From assembly GCA_033471095.1 (NCBI GenBank), contig CP136752.1:1277775-1341774 (forward strand): a DNA stretch of 64,000 bases, written 5' to 3'. The notes beneath the pieces were generated by a model. The model was not told the origin of the DNA. It worked only from the letters and a program-made list of their open reading frames with translations, and searched no databases. The stretch comes from Nitrosopumilaceae archaeon AB1(1). GTDB lineage: Archaea > Thermoproteota > Nitrososphaeria > Nitrososphaerales > Nitrosopumilaceae. The position numbers and the translations under genes were made by a program. How positions within the stretch are numbered: the stretch's first letter is position 1; every line of letters begins with the position of its first letter. Below, piece after piece: positions 48,295 to 57,647 of the stretch.

Positions 48295-49413
48295 TTATAC
48301 CACATTGTAAAGATTATCTCGTTCCTGTACAGTATAACCAATTTGATTTATAGAGTGTATTATTTTTTGTGAGGACAGTTCAGTTGAACGTGCGCCGGTA
48401 CAAGATACCACTTCCTCACCAATCAATGTGCCGCCAAAATCATTTGCCCCATACCTCAAGGCCATCTGTGCCATACCAATTCCATTTGTAAGCCATGAAG
48501 ATTGGATATGAGGTATTAGACCATCAAACATTATTCTTGACACTGCAATCATTTTAAGTAAAATTGTACCACCGCTACTAGTAATATCAGGATCAACTTG
48601 TTGCATAGGGGTATTATTTGGCTCAAAACTCCACGGTATAAACGCCATAAATCCATGTGTCTTTTCTTGTAATTGTATAATTCGATACATGTGTTCTGCA
48701 ATGTCTGCGTTTGTCTCTACATGACCATACATCATTGTTGCAGATGAAGGAATATCCAACGAGTGGGCCTCATCCATAATTCGAATCCACTCATCAGAGG
48801 TAATTTTTTTGGGACTAATGATTTGCTTTACTGAATCAGTCAAAATTTCTGCTCCAGCTCCGGGAAGTGACTGCAGACCTGCATCTTTTAGTCTAGATAA
48901 AATCTCAAAGGTAGATGATTTCTCAACACGTGCAATCATGTCAATTTCAGATGTTGATAATGCATGAACTCCTATCTGAGGGAATTTTTCCCTAATGTTT
49001 CTAAACACATCCTCATAATACTCTATACCAAGATCAGGATTATGTCCTCCTTGAAATAATACCTGTCGAATCTTAAACATCTCCCATGATAATTTAATTC
49101 TAGTCATTATATCATCAAGTGATTCCGTATATGCATCAGAGGCACCAGGGCTTCGATAAAAAGCACAAAATTTACAATCAGTTATACAGACATTTGTATA
49201 ATTTAAAATTATATTACTAATAAAAGACACATTCATGTCAAACTGTTTTTTGGTAAGATAATTTGCCACCATACCTAAAAGATAGACATCGTCAGATTCT
49301 AGCATACGAATACAGTCATCTTGACTAGGTCTACTACCCAACAGTGAGGACTCGAGTATGTCTTGAATGTCGCTAGTATGTATAGATTCAAGAAGGCTCA
49401 AAACAATTACCAT
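48295..49413 (-). CDS. mqnC: Radical SAM enzyme, MqnC-like (dehypoxanthine futalosine cyclase) or CofH relative
   Basis: 372 aa from ATG at 49413; a TTG 12 bp upstream is an alternative. The cluster motif CITDCKFCAFY holds the CxxxCxxC cysteines for the 4Fe-4S cluster. VLFQGGHNPDLGIEYY, SLPGAGAEILTDSV and GFMAFIPWSFEPNNTPM fit MqnC better than CofH or MqnE. MqnC cyclises dehypoxanthine futalosine in menaquinone synthesis. The neighbouring UbiD-like gene is consistent with that pathway, but F420 genes elsewhere in the window make CofH a fair alternative. Confidence 0.8.
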   Translation of the reverse strand: MVIVLSLLESIHTSDIQDILESSLLGSRPSQDDCIRMLESDDVYLLGMVANYLTKKQFDMNVSFISNIILNYTNVCITDCKFCAFYRSPGASDAYTESLDDIMTRIKLSWEMFKIRQVLFQGGHNPDLGIEYYEDVFRNIREKFPQIGVHALSTSEIDMIARVEKSSTFEILSRLKDAGLQSLPGAGAEILTDSVKQIISPKKITSDEWIRIMDEAHSLDIPSSATMMYGHVETNADIAEHMYRIIQLQEKTHGFMAFIPWSFEPNNTPMQQVDPDITSSGGTILLKMIAVSRIMFDGLIPHIQSSWLTNGIGMAQMALRYGANDFGGTLIGEEVVSCTGARSTELSSQKIIHSINQIGYTVQERDNLYNVV

Positions 49414-49643
49414 AAATATGATCAATATTTAATTCTTAATGACAAATGTGGTATTTTAGATGTACAAAAATCCATAGATAAAACATATTTTGAGTTTATT
49501 CAGATTTCTAGAGTGAAAAATATGATTAATTATTAATTTTATAATTTGCACACATAATTGCAATCTCAAATATATAAAATAATAGAAATATTCAAGTTGT
49601 AATTATATGACAAGTATTCAGTATTAATATTACAAGCAAATAG

Positions 49644-49653
49644 GTTTTAAATA
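49644..49653 (+). promoter_or_regulatory. TATA box of the aromatic amino acid operon
   Basis: GTTTTAAATA is centred 25 bp upstream of the first ATG (49674), with no gene between. The spacing implies a leaderless transcript. Confidence 0.5.
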
Positions 49654-49673
49654 GGCAATACTCTTGTTACGCT

Positions 49674-50462
49674 ATGGTAAGTGGTAAAGATATCAGAATG
49701 AGTAGAATTTTAAAGGATGGTAAGATGTTGTGTATTCCAATGGATCATGGAATATCAAATGGTCCAATTAAGGGATTAGAAAACCCACAACAACTCTTAG
49801 ACACGTGTCAAGACAAAGGGCTCACTAGCGTTATAGTAAATAAAGGAGTGTTGGCATCTATTAATAGTCCTCTTAAAATTGGAACATTATTACACCTATC
49901 TGCAAGTACGTCACTATCAAAATATCCCAACAGAAAAATGATAATTGGAAGCGCACAAGAAGCAGTTGCAATGGGAGCAGATGGAGTATCTTTACATATT
50001 AACATTGGAGGTAATGAGGAACCAGAGATGTTGGAACAGTTGGGATTAATGGTAGAGGAATGTCACAAAGTCAGTATGCCATTATTGGCAATGATGTACC
50101 CTCGTGGTGAAAATATTACAGACCCGCATGATCCTGAAATTGTAGCACATGTATCACGCATAGGTGCAGAATGTGGTGCAGATATTGTCAAGACAGTATA
50201 CACAGGGGATATGGATTCATTTGCTAAAATAGTAAAGAGTACACCTGTACCAATAGTCGTCGCAGGAGGGCCTAAAACAGAGACAGATTTAGAATTACTA
50301 CAGATGACATATCAGATAATGCGTGCCGGTGGAGCAGGAGTCACATATGGCAGAAACATATTTGCTCACGAACACCCTGACAGAATAGTCGAGGCACTAG
50401 CTGATGTAATATTTCACAACAGATCTCCAGATGAGGCGTTGAATAGAATTGAACAAGGGTAG
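49674..50462 (+). CDS. 2-amino-3,7-dideoxy-D-threo-hept-6-ulosonate synthase (archaeal DhnA-type aldolase)
   Basis: 262 aa class I aldolase of the DhnA/FbaB family. PMDHGISNGP (residues about 22-31), GVSLHINIGG, MYPRGENI and the Schiff-base region DIVKTVYTGD with VPIVVAGGPK are typical. In archaea without DAHP synthase it condenses a C3 donor with aspartate semialdehyde to start the alternative shikimate route. It is the first gene of a nine-gene operon, and the following aroB' overlaps by 14 bp, strongly supporting the assignment over a fructose-bisphosphate aldolase role. Confidence 0.88.
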   Translation: MVSGKDIRMSRILKDGKMLCIPMDHGISNGPIKGLENPQQLLDTCQDKGLTSVIVNKGVLASINSPLKIGTLLHLSASTSLSKYPNRKMIIGSAQEAVAMGADGVSLHINIGGNEEPEMLEQLGLMVEECHKVSMPLLAMMYPRGENITDPHDPEIVAHVSRIGAECGADIVKTVYTGDMDSFAKIVKSTPVPIVVAGGPKTETDLELLQMTYQIMRAGGAGVTYGRNIFAHEHPDRIVEALADVIFHNRSPDEALNRIEQG

Positions 50463-51504
50463 AGAATTAATCATAGAACCACGAGGATCAAGGGAGAGTA
50501 TAATCAAACTGCTCGCACTACTCAAAAAGGAGGGAATAGGCATGGTCCACACAAATCCAAAGAATGTCTCAGGTTCACAATTGAAAACAATGCATACATC
50601 ACGAAATTCAGATTATGTAATTATTAAAGAGGGAGAGACCATACCACGTAAAAAAAAAATAGGCAGATACTTTCTTGTAACATCAAACAAAGACATTGAT
50701 AAAATATTTCGCGCTGCAAGCAAGGGGCTTGATTTTGTTTTAATAGAAGTTAAGGATTGGAAGATCATCCCACTAGAGAATATCATTGCCAAACTACACA
50801 ATATTCATACAAAAATATTTGCACGTGCCCACACAGTAGCAGAAGTCAGAAAAATGTTTTCAATTTTAGATATCGGTGTTGATGGAGTGATATTTGCAAC
50901 ATCTTCAATTAATCATGTTCAAGAAGCAATGTTATATCTAGGTACAAAAAACATGCGTCTTGTAAAGTCAAAGATTACAGATATCAAAGAGGTTGGAGAT
51001 GGAGAACGTGTTTGTGTGGATACTGCATCCATACTTAAAAAGGGAGAAGGAATGTTGGTTGGAAACAAATCAAATTTTTTGTTTCTAGTACACAATGAAT
51101 CAGTTGGCTCATCATTTACATCGCCCAGACCATTCAGGGTAAACGCCGGTGCCGTACACTGCTACACACTATCCCCTGACGGTACTACGAAATATCTCTC
51201 AGAAATTGAGTCCGGAGAGGAGGTAATTATTTTAGGCACTAGTGGAAATGCACGCAGAGTAACTGTTGGTAGAAGCAAGATTGAGCGCAGACCAATGCTT
51301 ATGATAAAATCAGTGACAGAAGATGGAGAACACGGTGGAATTATAGTCCAGGATGCAGAGACCATACGATTTGTAAAACCAAATGGCAAGCTAGTATCAG
51401 TCACACATTTGAGAAAAGGAGACAGTGTTTTAGTTTATTCAAAACAATCTACAGGTAGACACTTTGGAATGGAAGTTTCTGACGAATACATACTAGAGAA
51501 ATGA
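50449..51504 (+). CDS. aroB': 3-dehydroquinate synthase, archaeal type II (AroB')
   Basis: 351 aa. It is the partner of the DhnA aldolase in the archaeal route and oxidatively deaminates its product to 3-dehydroquinate using NAD+. The family is recognised from the N-terminal AKLHNIHTKIFARAHTVAEV region, PFRVNAGAVHCYTL and the C-terminal VTHLRKGDSVLVY. The start is TTG (50449), within the upstream gene. It overlaps aroD by 4 bp (ATGA). Canonical bacterial AroB is not present in the window. Confidence 0.9.
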   Translation: MNKGRELIIEPRGSRESIIKLLALLKKEGIGMVHTNPKNVSGSQLKTMHTSRNSDYVIIKEGETIPRKKKIGRYFLVTSNKDIDKIFRAASKGLDFVLIEVKDWKIIPLENIIAKLHNIHTKIFARAHTVAEVRKMFSILDIGVDGVIFATSSINHVQEAMLYLGTKNMRLVKSKITDIKEVGDGERVCVDTASILKKGEGMLVGNKSNFLFLVHNESVGSSFTSPRPFRVNAGAVHCYTLSPDGTTKYLSEIESGEEVIILGTSGNARRVTVGRSKIERRPMLMIKSVTEDGEHGGIIVQDAETIRFVKPNGKLVSVTHLRKGDSVLVYSKQSTGRHFGMEVSDEYILEK

Positions 51505-52169
51505 CTAGTTTGAACACTTGTGTATCCATCGCGGTCAAATCTAAAAAAAAACTTTACAACGATACCATTACTTGTTTAAAAAAATCAAAATATGTGGAAT
51601 TAAGATTAGATCATCTTCCACCAAAAGATGTTCAGATCATACTAGAAGAGTTGGGACCCAAGTTGTCAAGATGTATCTGTACACTACGACCAAAACGTGA
51701 AGGGGGTAATTTCACACAGAGTGAAAAAAAGAGAGTAGAACTGTTAAAAATTATTATTGGTTTTAAACCATATTTAGTAGATATTGAATACAACACACTC
51801 AATAATTATACATCATTATACACACTGGCAAAAAAATCAAACATACTAGTATCATGGCATGATTTTAAAAAAACTCCAAGTGTATCATTATTAAACAAGA
51901 GACTAGACAGTATGCAAAAAATGTCAAAAAATATCAAGATTGTTACAATGTGTACCAAACCAATTGATGCGTCATTAATCATATCATTATATGGCAAAGT
52001 AAAAGCAGATACAAAATTAGTAGCGTTTGGCATGGGCTCAATGGGCAGAATATCCAGACTGTTATGCCTATATTTGGGAAGCCCATTTACATATGTAAGT
52101 TTAGGCAAAGCGGTGGCACCGGGTCAATTCAGTCTAGCAGAGATTATACCGCTTTTAAAGAGGAGATGA
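51501..52169 (+). CDS. aroD: 3-dehydroquinate dehydratase, type I
   Basis: 222 aa. YVELRLDHLPPKDV places the active-site Glu/Arg region, SWHDFKKTPS carries the catalytic His, and IKIVTMCTKPID supplies the Schiff-base Lys region typical of type I enzymes. The C-terminus VALGKAVAPGQ-like GKAVAPGQFSLAEI is diagnostic. It forms 3-dehydroshikimate. ATG overlaps the aroB' stop and the next gene begins 3 bp downstream. Confidence 0.92.
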   Translation: MTSLNTCVSIAVKSKKKLYNDTITCLKKSKYVELRLDHLPPKDVQIILEELGPKLSRCICTLRPKREGGNFTQSEKKRVELLKIIIGFKPYLVDIEYNTLNNYTSLYTLAKKSNILVSWHDFKKTPSVSLLNKRLDSMQKMSKNIKIVTMCTKPIDASLIISLYGKVKADTKLVAFGMGSMGRISRLLCLYLGSPFTYVSLGKAVAPGQFSLAEIIPLLKRR

Positions 52170-52172
52170 GTA

Positions 52173-52991
52173 TTGGTCAAAACATATGCAGTTATCGGTG
52201 ATCCCATTAATCACTCATTATCACCGACGATTCACAATGCAGTATTCAGAGACAAAGACATGGATTGCACATACATTGCATATAGAATTCCAAGAGATGA
52301 ATTAGTAGAAGGAATTAATTCATTGAAAAAAATTAACATATCTGGATTCAATGTTACCATTCCTCACAAAATACAGATGGTAAAATATCTCGATGTGATG
52401 GATGAAAATTGTACTATAACTGGCGCGTGTAATACAGTATTGAATAAAGACGGTACCCTGAAAGGGTATAATACAGATGTGGCAGGATTTATGGAACCAA
52501 TATACAGACGCAATATATCAGTAAAGGGAATGTCTATTTTATTATTGGGTGCAGGAGGCGCTGCCAGAGCAGTTGTGGTAGGATTAAAAAAAGAGTCTGT
52601 TGGAAAGATTTGTATTGCAAATCGCACAGAACAGAGGGCAAAAGAGTTGGCAGATTTTGCATCAAAATTTGGTGTAGAGACTGAGATTCGTACACTAAAT
52701 AATGTATCAGGTATTGGATTCGATATGATCATAAACTCAACATCTCTTGGGTTAGCAGATGAGGTCATACCAATATCAAATGATACAATACAGAGTAGTA
52801 GTATAATTTATGATTTGGTATACAAGCCAATCAACACTGATTTTATAAAAAAAGCCAAAGAATCCAAGGCAAAAATAATTTATGGTTATGAAATGCTACT
52901 AGGTCAGGCAACACGTGCATTTGAAATTTGGCACGGTATCAAAGCACCATATGATATAATGAAGAGATCAATACTTGGTGTTCAGCCCTGA
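52173..52991 (+). CDS. aroE: Shikimate dehydrogenase
   Basis: 272 aa. NHSLSPTIHNAVF binds shikimate, FNVTIPHKIQM contains the catalytic Lys, and GAGGAARAVV begins the NADP(H) Rossmann domain; NRTEQRAKEL is consistent with NADPH preference (basic residue after the strand). The start is TTG at 52173, preceded by AGGAGATGAG, a good ribosome binding site. It reduces 3-dehydroshikimate to shikimate. The stop TGA shares its final A with the presumed ATT start of aroK. Confidence 0.92.
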   Translation: MVKTYAVIGDPINHSLSPTIHNAVFRDKDMDCTYIAYRIPRDELVEGINSLKKINISGFNVTIPHKIQMVKYLDVMDENCTITGACNTVLNKDGTLKGYNTDVAGFMEPIYRRNISVKGMSILLLGAGGAARAVVVGLKKESVGKICIANRTEQRAKELADFASKFGVETEIRTLNNVSGIGFDMIINSTSLGLADEVIPISNDTIQSSSIIYDLVYKPINTDFIKKAKESKAKIIYGYEMLLGQATRAFEIWHGIKAPYDIMKRSILGVQP

Positions 52992-53836
52992 TTCGTGTAA
53001 AGAGTGTTGTACACGGAACTGTATCCATCGTAAATGCGATTGCTACAAAAAAAGGCTCAACTCTGGGCATCGCATTGAAGACAACCGTAATACTAGAGGT
53101 ACAGGAAGGAGAGGGTTTGAGCATCACATCTGAGAATAAAACAATTAGTTCACGTCTAATTACTAAAACTGTTCAAAGGGCAGTGTTGAGAAATAAACTA
53201 GATAACAATCACATACATTTGGATATAAAATCAAATATTCCAACAGGGTATGGATTGAAAAGTTCAAGTTCCATCTCATCGGCCGTATCCATGGCATGTC
53301 ACAAGGCATTTGATAAAAAAACAACCGATGAAAAAATACTAAACGACGGAGTGCTAGCCTCAAAGGATGCCAAAGTGAGCATAACAGGTGGATTCGATGA
53401 TGCTTGTGGATGTTATTATGGAGGATTTGTGGCAACAGATAATGCAAGAATGATTACAACAAAAAGGGAGAAGTGTAAAAACGATTTTGCAGTAATTTTA
53501 ATTCCCAAAACAAGGCGTAAGAATCCTAAAAAACTCGTTCAGGTCAGACCAGCTCTGCGACAAGCATGGAGTCTTGCAAATAAAGGTGACTGGTATAATG
53601 CCATGATTTTAAATGGTTTAGCAGTGTCTGGAATTTTAGGAGTAGAATCAAATATAATTACAGAGTTGTTACAAGCAGGTGCTCTTGGAGCATCCATATC
53701 TGGAAACGGACCGTCGGTTGCAGCAATATCTAAAAAAAGTAGTATACCTAAAATTAAAAAAATATTTCAAAGGTATGAAGGAAGAATTTTAGTATCGGCG
53801 TTAAATAATACAAAGGCAAGAGCATATGAACTGTAG
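52991..53836 (+). CDS. aroK: Shikimate kinase, archaeal GHMP type, with non-canonical start
   Basis: GHMP-superfamily kinase phosphorylating shikimate at O3. The loop IPTGYGLKSSSSISSAV is the ATP-binding motif, and ISGNGPSVAAI is the third GHMP motif. The first ATG (53075) would remove the conserved N-terminal strand: the 28 codons before it read IRVKSVVHGTVSIVNAIAT, matching the family start. No ATG, GTG or TTG lies in frame between the last upstream stop (52952) and 53075. The best fit is ATT at 52991, exactly where an ATG would sit in a TGATG stop-start overlap with aroE; CTG at 52988 is an alternative. Length is then 281 aa. Confidence 0.83.
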   Translation: MRVKSVVHGTVSIVNAIATKKGSTLGIALKTTVILEVQEGEGLSITSENKTISSRLITKTVQRAVLRNKLDNNHIHLDIKSNIPTGYGLKSSSSISSAVSMACHKAFDKKTTDEKILNDGVLASKDAKVSITGGFDDACGCYYGGFVATDNARMITTKREKCKNDFAVILIPKTRRKNPKKLVQVRPALRQAWSLANKGDWYNAMILNGLAVSGILGVESNIITELLQAGALGASISGNGPSVAAISKKSSIPKIKKIFQRYEGRILVSALNNTKARAYEL

Positions 53837-55085
53837 TGTTGGAAAGAGTAAACTTTATGGCAATTTAACATGCCCCACAAACAAGAGTTATACGCACAGA
53901 GCCATATTTATGGCATCATTATCTGATGGGAAAAGTATAATTCAGAATCCTTTACTATCACAAGATACCATTGCAACAATAGAGGCATGTAAGGTATTTG
54001 GAGTAAATATTCAAGAGTCAGATAGTGATTTAATTATTAAAAATTCTATTACATCCACAGTGCACGCCGCTGTAATTGACGCTGAAAATTCCGGTACAAC
54101 AATCAGGATAGCTGCCTCCATTGCAAGTCTAATCGATGGAAAATCAGTCTTATCTGGTGATCAAAGTCTCAAAAAACGACCAATGAAACCACTACTCGAT
54201 GCGCTCGAATCAATTGGCGCAAAGTGTACGTCAGATGATGGTAAACCTCCCATCACAGTTACTGGAAAAGTACTAGGCGGATCAGTCAAGATACAGGGGG
54301 ATATTTCTAGTCAATTCATAACATCTCTATTAATAATAGGCGCAAGAACACAAAAGGGATTAACAATACAAGTGAAAGGAGAACTAGTATCAAGACCATA
54401 TCTAGATATGACGATATCTATGATGAAAAAATTCGGAGTTGATGTTGATGTGATAGAGCCATTTAAAAAATATCACATCCCTGCACAGATGTATAAACCA
54501 ACTACACTTGTCATTCCATCAGATTTCTCAAGTCTTGCAATATTATTAGCTGCTGCCGTACTTTTAGGAGACAAACTCACAATAAATATCAAAATGGGAG
54601 GTACACCACACGGCGATGAGGCATTTATAGATATGTTGGAGAGATTGGGGGCAGATATTGTTCTAGTAAATGATACAATTACTACTGCATCACCAAAATT
54701 ATTCCAAGGAGGAACGTTTGATTTAGGAGATACGCCGGATTTATTACCTGCGTTAGCAATATTGGCATTAAAGAGTACAAAACCAATAAAAATCAAAAAC
54801 GTAAAACATGCCAGATTTAAAGAGACAGATAGAATAGCAGTTTTATCAAGTGAGCTTGCAAAAATTGGACTAATCATAAAGGAGAGCGAGGACGGTATGA
54901 CTCTGGAAAAAGGTGATCTGCACGGAGCACATTTGGATGCAAAAGGAGATCATAGATTATTCATGGTATTCTGTATTGCAGGTATGTATATTGGAGACTG
55001 TACGGTATCAGACCCAGAGTCAGTTGGAGTGTCATATCCAGAATTCATCTCAGATATGAAAAAAGTTGGTGGAGAGATTAATTAA
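53826..55085 (+). CDS. aroA: 3-phosphoshikimate 1-carboxyvinyltransferase (EPSP synthase)
   Basis: 419 aa. CPTNKSYTHRAIFMASLSDG at residues 14-33 contains the phosphate-binding Lys/Ser/Arg; AENSGTTIRIAAS corresponds to the NxGTxxR loop; LKKRPMKPLLDALESIGA, DISSQFITSLL and FKETDRIAVLSSEL follow in order. It condenses PEP with shikimate 3-phosphate. The start overlaps the aroK end by 11 bp. A gap of 140 bp with its own TATA-like element (about 55194-55202) separates it from aroC. Confidence 0.94.
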   Translation: MNCSVGKSKLYGNLTCPTNKSYTHRAIFMASLSDGKSIIQNPLLSQDTIATIEACKVFGVNIQESDSDLIIKNSITSTVHAAVIDAENSGTTIRIAASIASLIDGKSVLSGDQSLKKRPMKPLLDALESIGAKCTSDDGKPPITVTGKVLGGSVKIQGDISSQFITSLLIIGARTQKGLTIQVKGELVSRPYLDMTISMMKKFGVDVDVIEPFKKYHIPAQMYKPTTLVIPSDFSSLAILLAAAVLLGDKLTINIKMGGTPHGDEAFIDMLERLGADIVLVNDTITTASPKLFQGGTFDLGDTPDLLPALAILALKSTKPIKIKNVKHARFKETDRIAVLSSELAKIGLIIKESEDGMTLEKGDLHGAHLDAKGDHRLFMVFCIAGMYIGDCTVSDPESVGVSYPEFISDMKKVGGEIN

Positions 55086-55225
55086 TTCACATGTTTTATT
55101 GTAAAAATCAACAAGATATCAAAAATTATGGGAGATGAACTAAATGATAGATGCAACATTGTGAATAGGCACGATATAATTATTCACAAACAATTTTTAA
55201 ACATGATTATACACAAGAAAATAGG

Positions 55226-56317
55226 TTGTCATCGAATTCTTTAGGACGTAAATTAATTTTAACTAGTTTTGGAGAGAGTCACGGCAAATGTATTGGAACC
55301 GTATTAAACGGGTGTCCTGCAGGACTTGAGTGAAGTGAAAAAGACATACAACCCATGTTAGATCTTCGCAGACCAGGGCAATCTGCAATAACCACACAAA
55401 GAAAAGAAAAAGATATCGTAGAAATAATATCAGGTGTATTCAGAGGATATACCACAGGCGCTCCAATTACAATGATAATTTGGAACAAGGATAAAAAATC
55501 AAAAGATTATGATAATTTGCAAAATAATCTACGACCAGGTCACGCAGACTATCCTGCTATGATAAAATATAAAAAATTTAATGACTATCGTGGTGGTGGA
55601 AGATTCTCTGGCAGACTCACAGCAACTCATGTAATGGGAGGGGCAGTTGCAAGAAAATTATTACAAGAGATATCCATAAAGGTATATTCTTACACAACAC
55701 AAATTGGCAAGACACAGATAAGATCCACACCATTAATAATCACACCAAAAATGATATTCAGCAATGATACTCGATGTCCCAACAAGGCAGACGCAAAAAA
55801 AATGTATCAAGAAATCATATCTGCACGAAAGAGCGGAGATACGCTGGGTGGAATAATTGAATCAGTTACGACTGATCTGCCAGTTGGAATGGGAGAACCC
55901 ATATTTGGATCTCTTGAATCAGAACTAAGTGCAGCAATTTATTCAATACCATCAGTTAAAGGAGTAGAATTCGGATCAGGTTTTGACGGTTCAGAGAAAA
56001 GGGGGACCGAAAATAATGATTTATACATTAAAAAAGGCAAAAACATCAAAACTAGTACAAATAATTCAGGAGGCATACTTGGAGGACTTTCCATTGGAAT
56101 GCCTCTTAAAATGAGAATAGCTTTCAAACCAGTCTCCTCTGTAGCACAAAAGCAAAAGACCGTCAATATAAAAACTGGTAAATCTGCAACACTACACATC
56201 AAGGGACGACACGATCCATGTGTAGTTCCAAGAGCAGTACCGGTCGTAGATGCTCTCGTATCACTAGTACTTGCAGATCATGCATTAATTGGTGGTTTCA
56301 TTAAACAGGTACTATAA
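55226..56317 (+). CDS. aroC: Chorismate synthase, interrupted by in-frame TGA
   Basis: The frame from TTG 55226 reads [20 protein letters not shown] with the catalytic His of GESHG, then NGCPAGLE, a TGA at 55331-55333, and continues in frame [17 protein letters not shown] to the end of a full-length enzyme (363 codons). Family sequences usually have Leu or another hydrophobic residue at the stop position (GL.LSEKDI). [15 protein letters not shown] and the C-terminal [15 protein letters not shown] are intact. A product from the downstream ATG 55355 would lack the His and the first 43 residues. A TATA-like box is about 28 bp upstream of the TTG. Either a mutation, an error or readthrough. Confidence 0.85.
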
Positions 56318-56318
56318 C

Positions 56319-57647
56319 ATGGAAGATATAGATTCAATTCGTAATGAAATTGACAAAATTACACAAGAGATGATTATTTTATTTAAAAAACGCCTAGAAT
56401 TATCACAGAAGATAGGTATTGCAAAGAAAGATGTAGGAAGAAAAATCATTGATAAAACCAGAGAAGAGCAATTATTCAATAAAATGCAGATACTAGTCAG
56501 TGAAATTGGTTTAAATAAAGCAAGTGCTGGAAGGTTTGTTAATTTTTTGATTAATGAATCAGTAAGAGTACAATCAATTAAGAATAATGCACATTTGTCA
56601 ATATTTTACAAAGCAAAAGAGATGGAAAAAAATGGTAAAGATATGATACACATGGAGATAGGTGAGCCAGATTTTATGGCGCCCAAATCATTACAAAATG
56701 CATTATCGGATGCATACAAATTAGGATTCACAAAATATGGTATGCCTCAAGGAGATCAAACATTACTTGAAGAATTGGCAAAAAAGCACAAAGTCATGCC
56801 AGAGAATATAATAATTACTCATGGGGGAAGATTCGCAGTATTTGCCGCAATCACTACTCTGTTAGTTCCTGGCGATGAGGTAATAATTATAGAACCGGCA
56901 TGGTCTGCATACAGACAATGCGCAGAATTTGCAGGTGTTAAAACTAAAATAATAAAGACGAGTATTGAGGAGTGTTGGGAGCCATCATTAGATGACATAA
57001 GAAAAGCGACAAGTATCAATACAAAGATGATAATACTAAACTATCCAAACAATCCAACAGGTAAGATTCTCTCAAACACAACTCTAGACAGTATAGTTAA
57101 TTTAGCAAAAGAAAATGATTGGTATATACTCAGTGATGAGGTTTACTCTACATATACATACACTGCTTTTAAAAGTATACTAGAATATAATTATGAGAAA
57201 GGTATCGTTGTAAATTCATTTTCAAAATCTCACGCAATGACCGGATTTCGAATTGGGTATGCAATAACACATAAAGACATAATACAAAAAATGGTAAAAC
57301 TACAAGCATTATGTATCACGAGTGTGTCAGAGCCAATTCAATACGCAGCAATTAATGCAATAAATCAAGATACAAGTAACAACCCTAAAATAATTAAAAA
57401 TCGAATGAATGAAATAATCAAAATTGCTAAAAAAGCAAATTTGAAATTCACCGTTCCAGATGGAGCCATGTATTTATTTTTAGACATGGGAAGAAATGGT
57501 TCAGAATTGGCCAACTCTTTGCTTGAAAAAGGTTTAGCAGTAGCACCCGGAGAGGGATTTGGAGAATATACGAATTTTGTGAGGATATCACTGTGCTCAG
57601 ATGTAAAGGAACTAATATCAGGCATGAAAATGTTAATTGAAATATGA
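56319..57647 (+). CDS. Chorismate mutase fused to aromatic aminotransferase (class I/II)
   Basis: 442 aa from ATG at 56319, right after the aroC stop. Residues about 1-90 (MEDIDSIRNEIDKITQEMI, KRLELSQKIGIAKKDVGRKI, DKTREEQLF) form an AroQ-type chorismate mutase. From about residue 105 a fold-type I PLP aminotransferase follows: MEIGEPDFMAPKSL, LNYPNNPTGKIL, SDEVYSTY and VNSFSKSHAMTGFRIGY with the PLP Lys. The fusion would convert chorismate to prephenate and transaminate prephenate or phenylpyruvate. It overlaps tyrA by 4 bp. Confidence 0.9.
   Translation: MEDIDSIRNEIDKITQEMIILFKKRLELSQKIGIAKKDVGRKIIDKTREEQLFNKMQILVSEIGLNKASAGRFVNFLINESVRVQSIKNNAHLSIFYKAKEMEKNGKDMIHMEIGEPDFMAPKSLQNALSDAYKLGFTKYGMPQGDQTLLEELAKKHKVMPENIIITHGGRFAVFAAITTLLVPGDEVIIIEPAWSAYRQCAEFAGVKTKIIKTSIEECWEPSLDDIRKATSINTKMIILNYPNNPTGKILSNTTLDSIVNLAKENDWYILSDEVYSTYTYTAFKSILEYNYEKGIVVNSFSKSHAMTGFRIGYAITHKDIIQKMVKLQALCITSVSEPIQYAAINAINQDTSNNPKIIKNRMNEIIKIAKKANLKFTVPDGAMYLFLDMGRNGSELANSLLEKGLAVAPGEGFGEYTNFVRISLCSDVKELISGMKMLIEI

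Noticed and set aside
13614-55333. Reassignment of TGA to tryptophan
   Set aside because: TGA ends several intact genes at expected positions (ilvA, aroE, dndC-dndB overlap), and the transposase also carries TAG and frameshifts.
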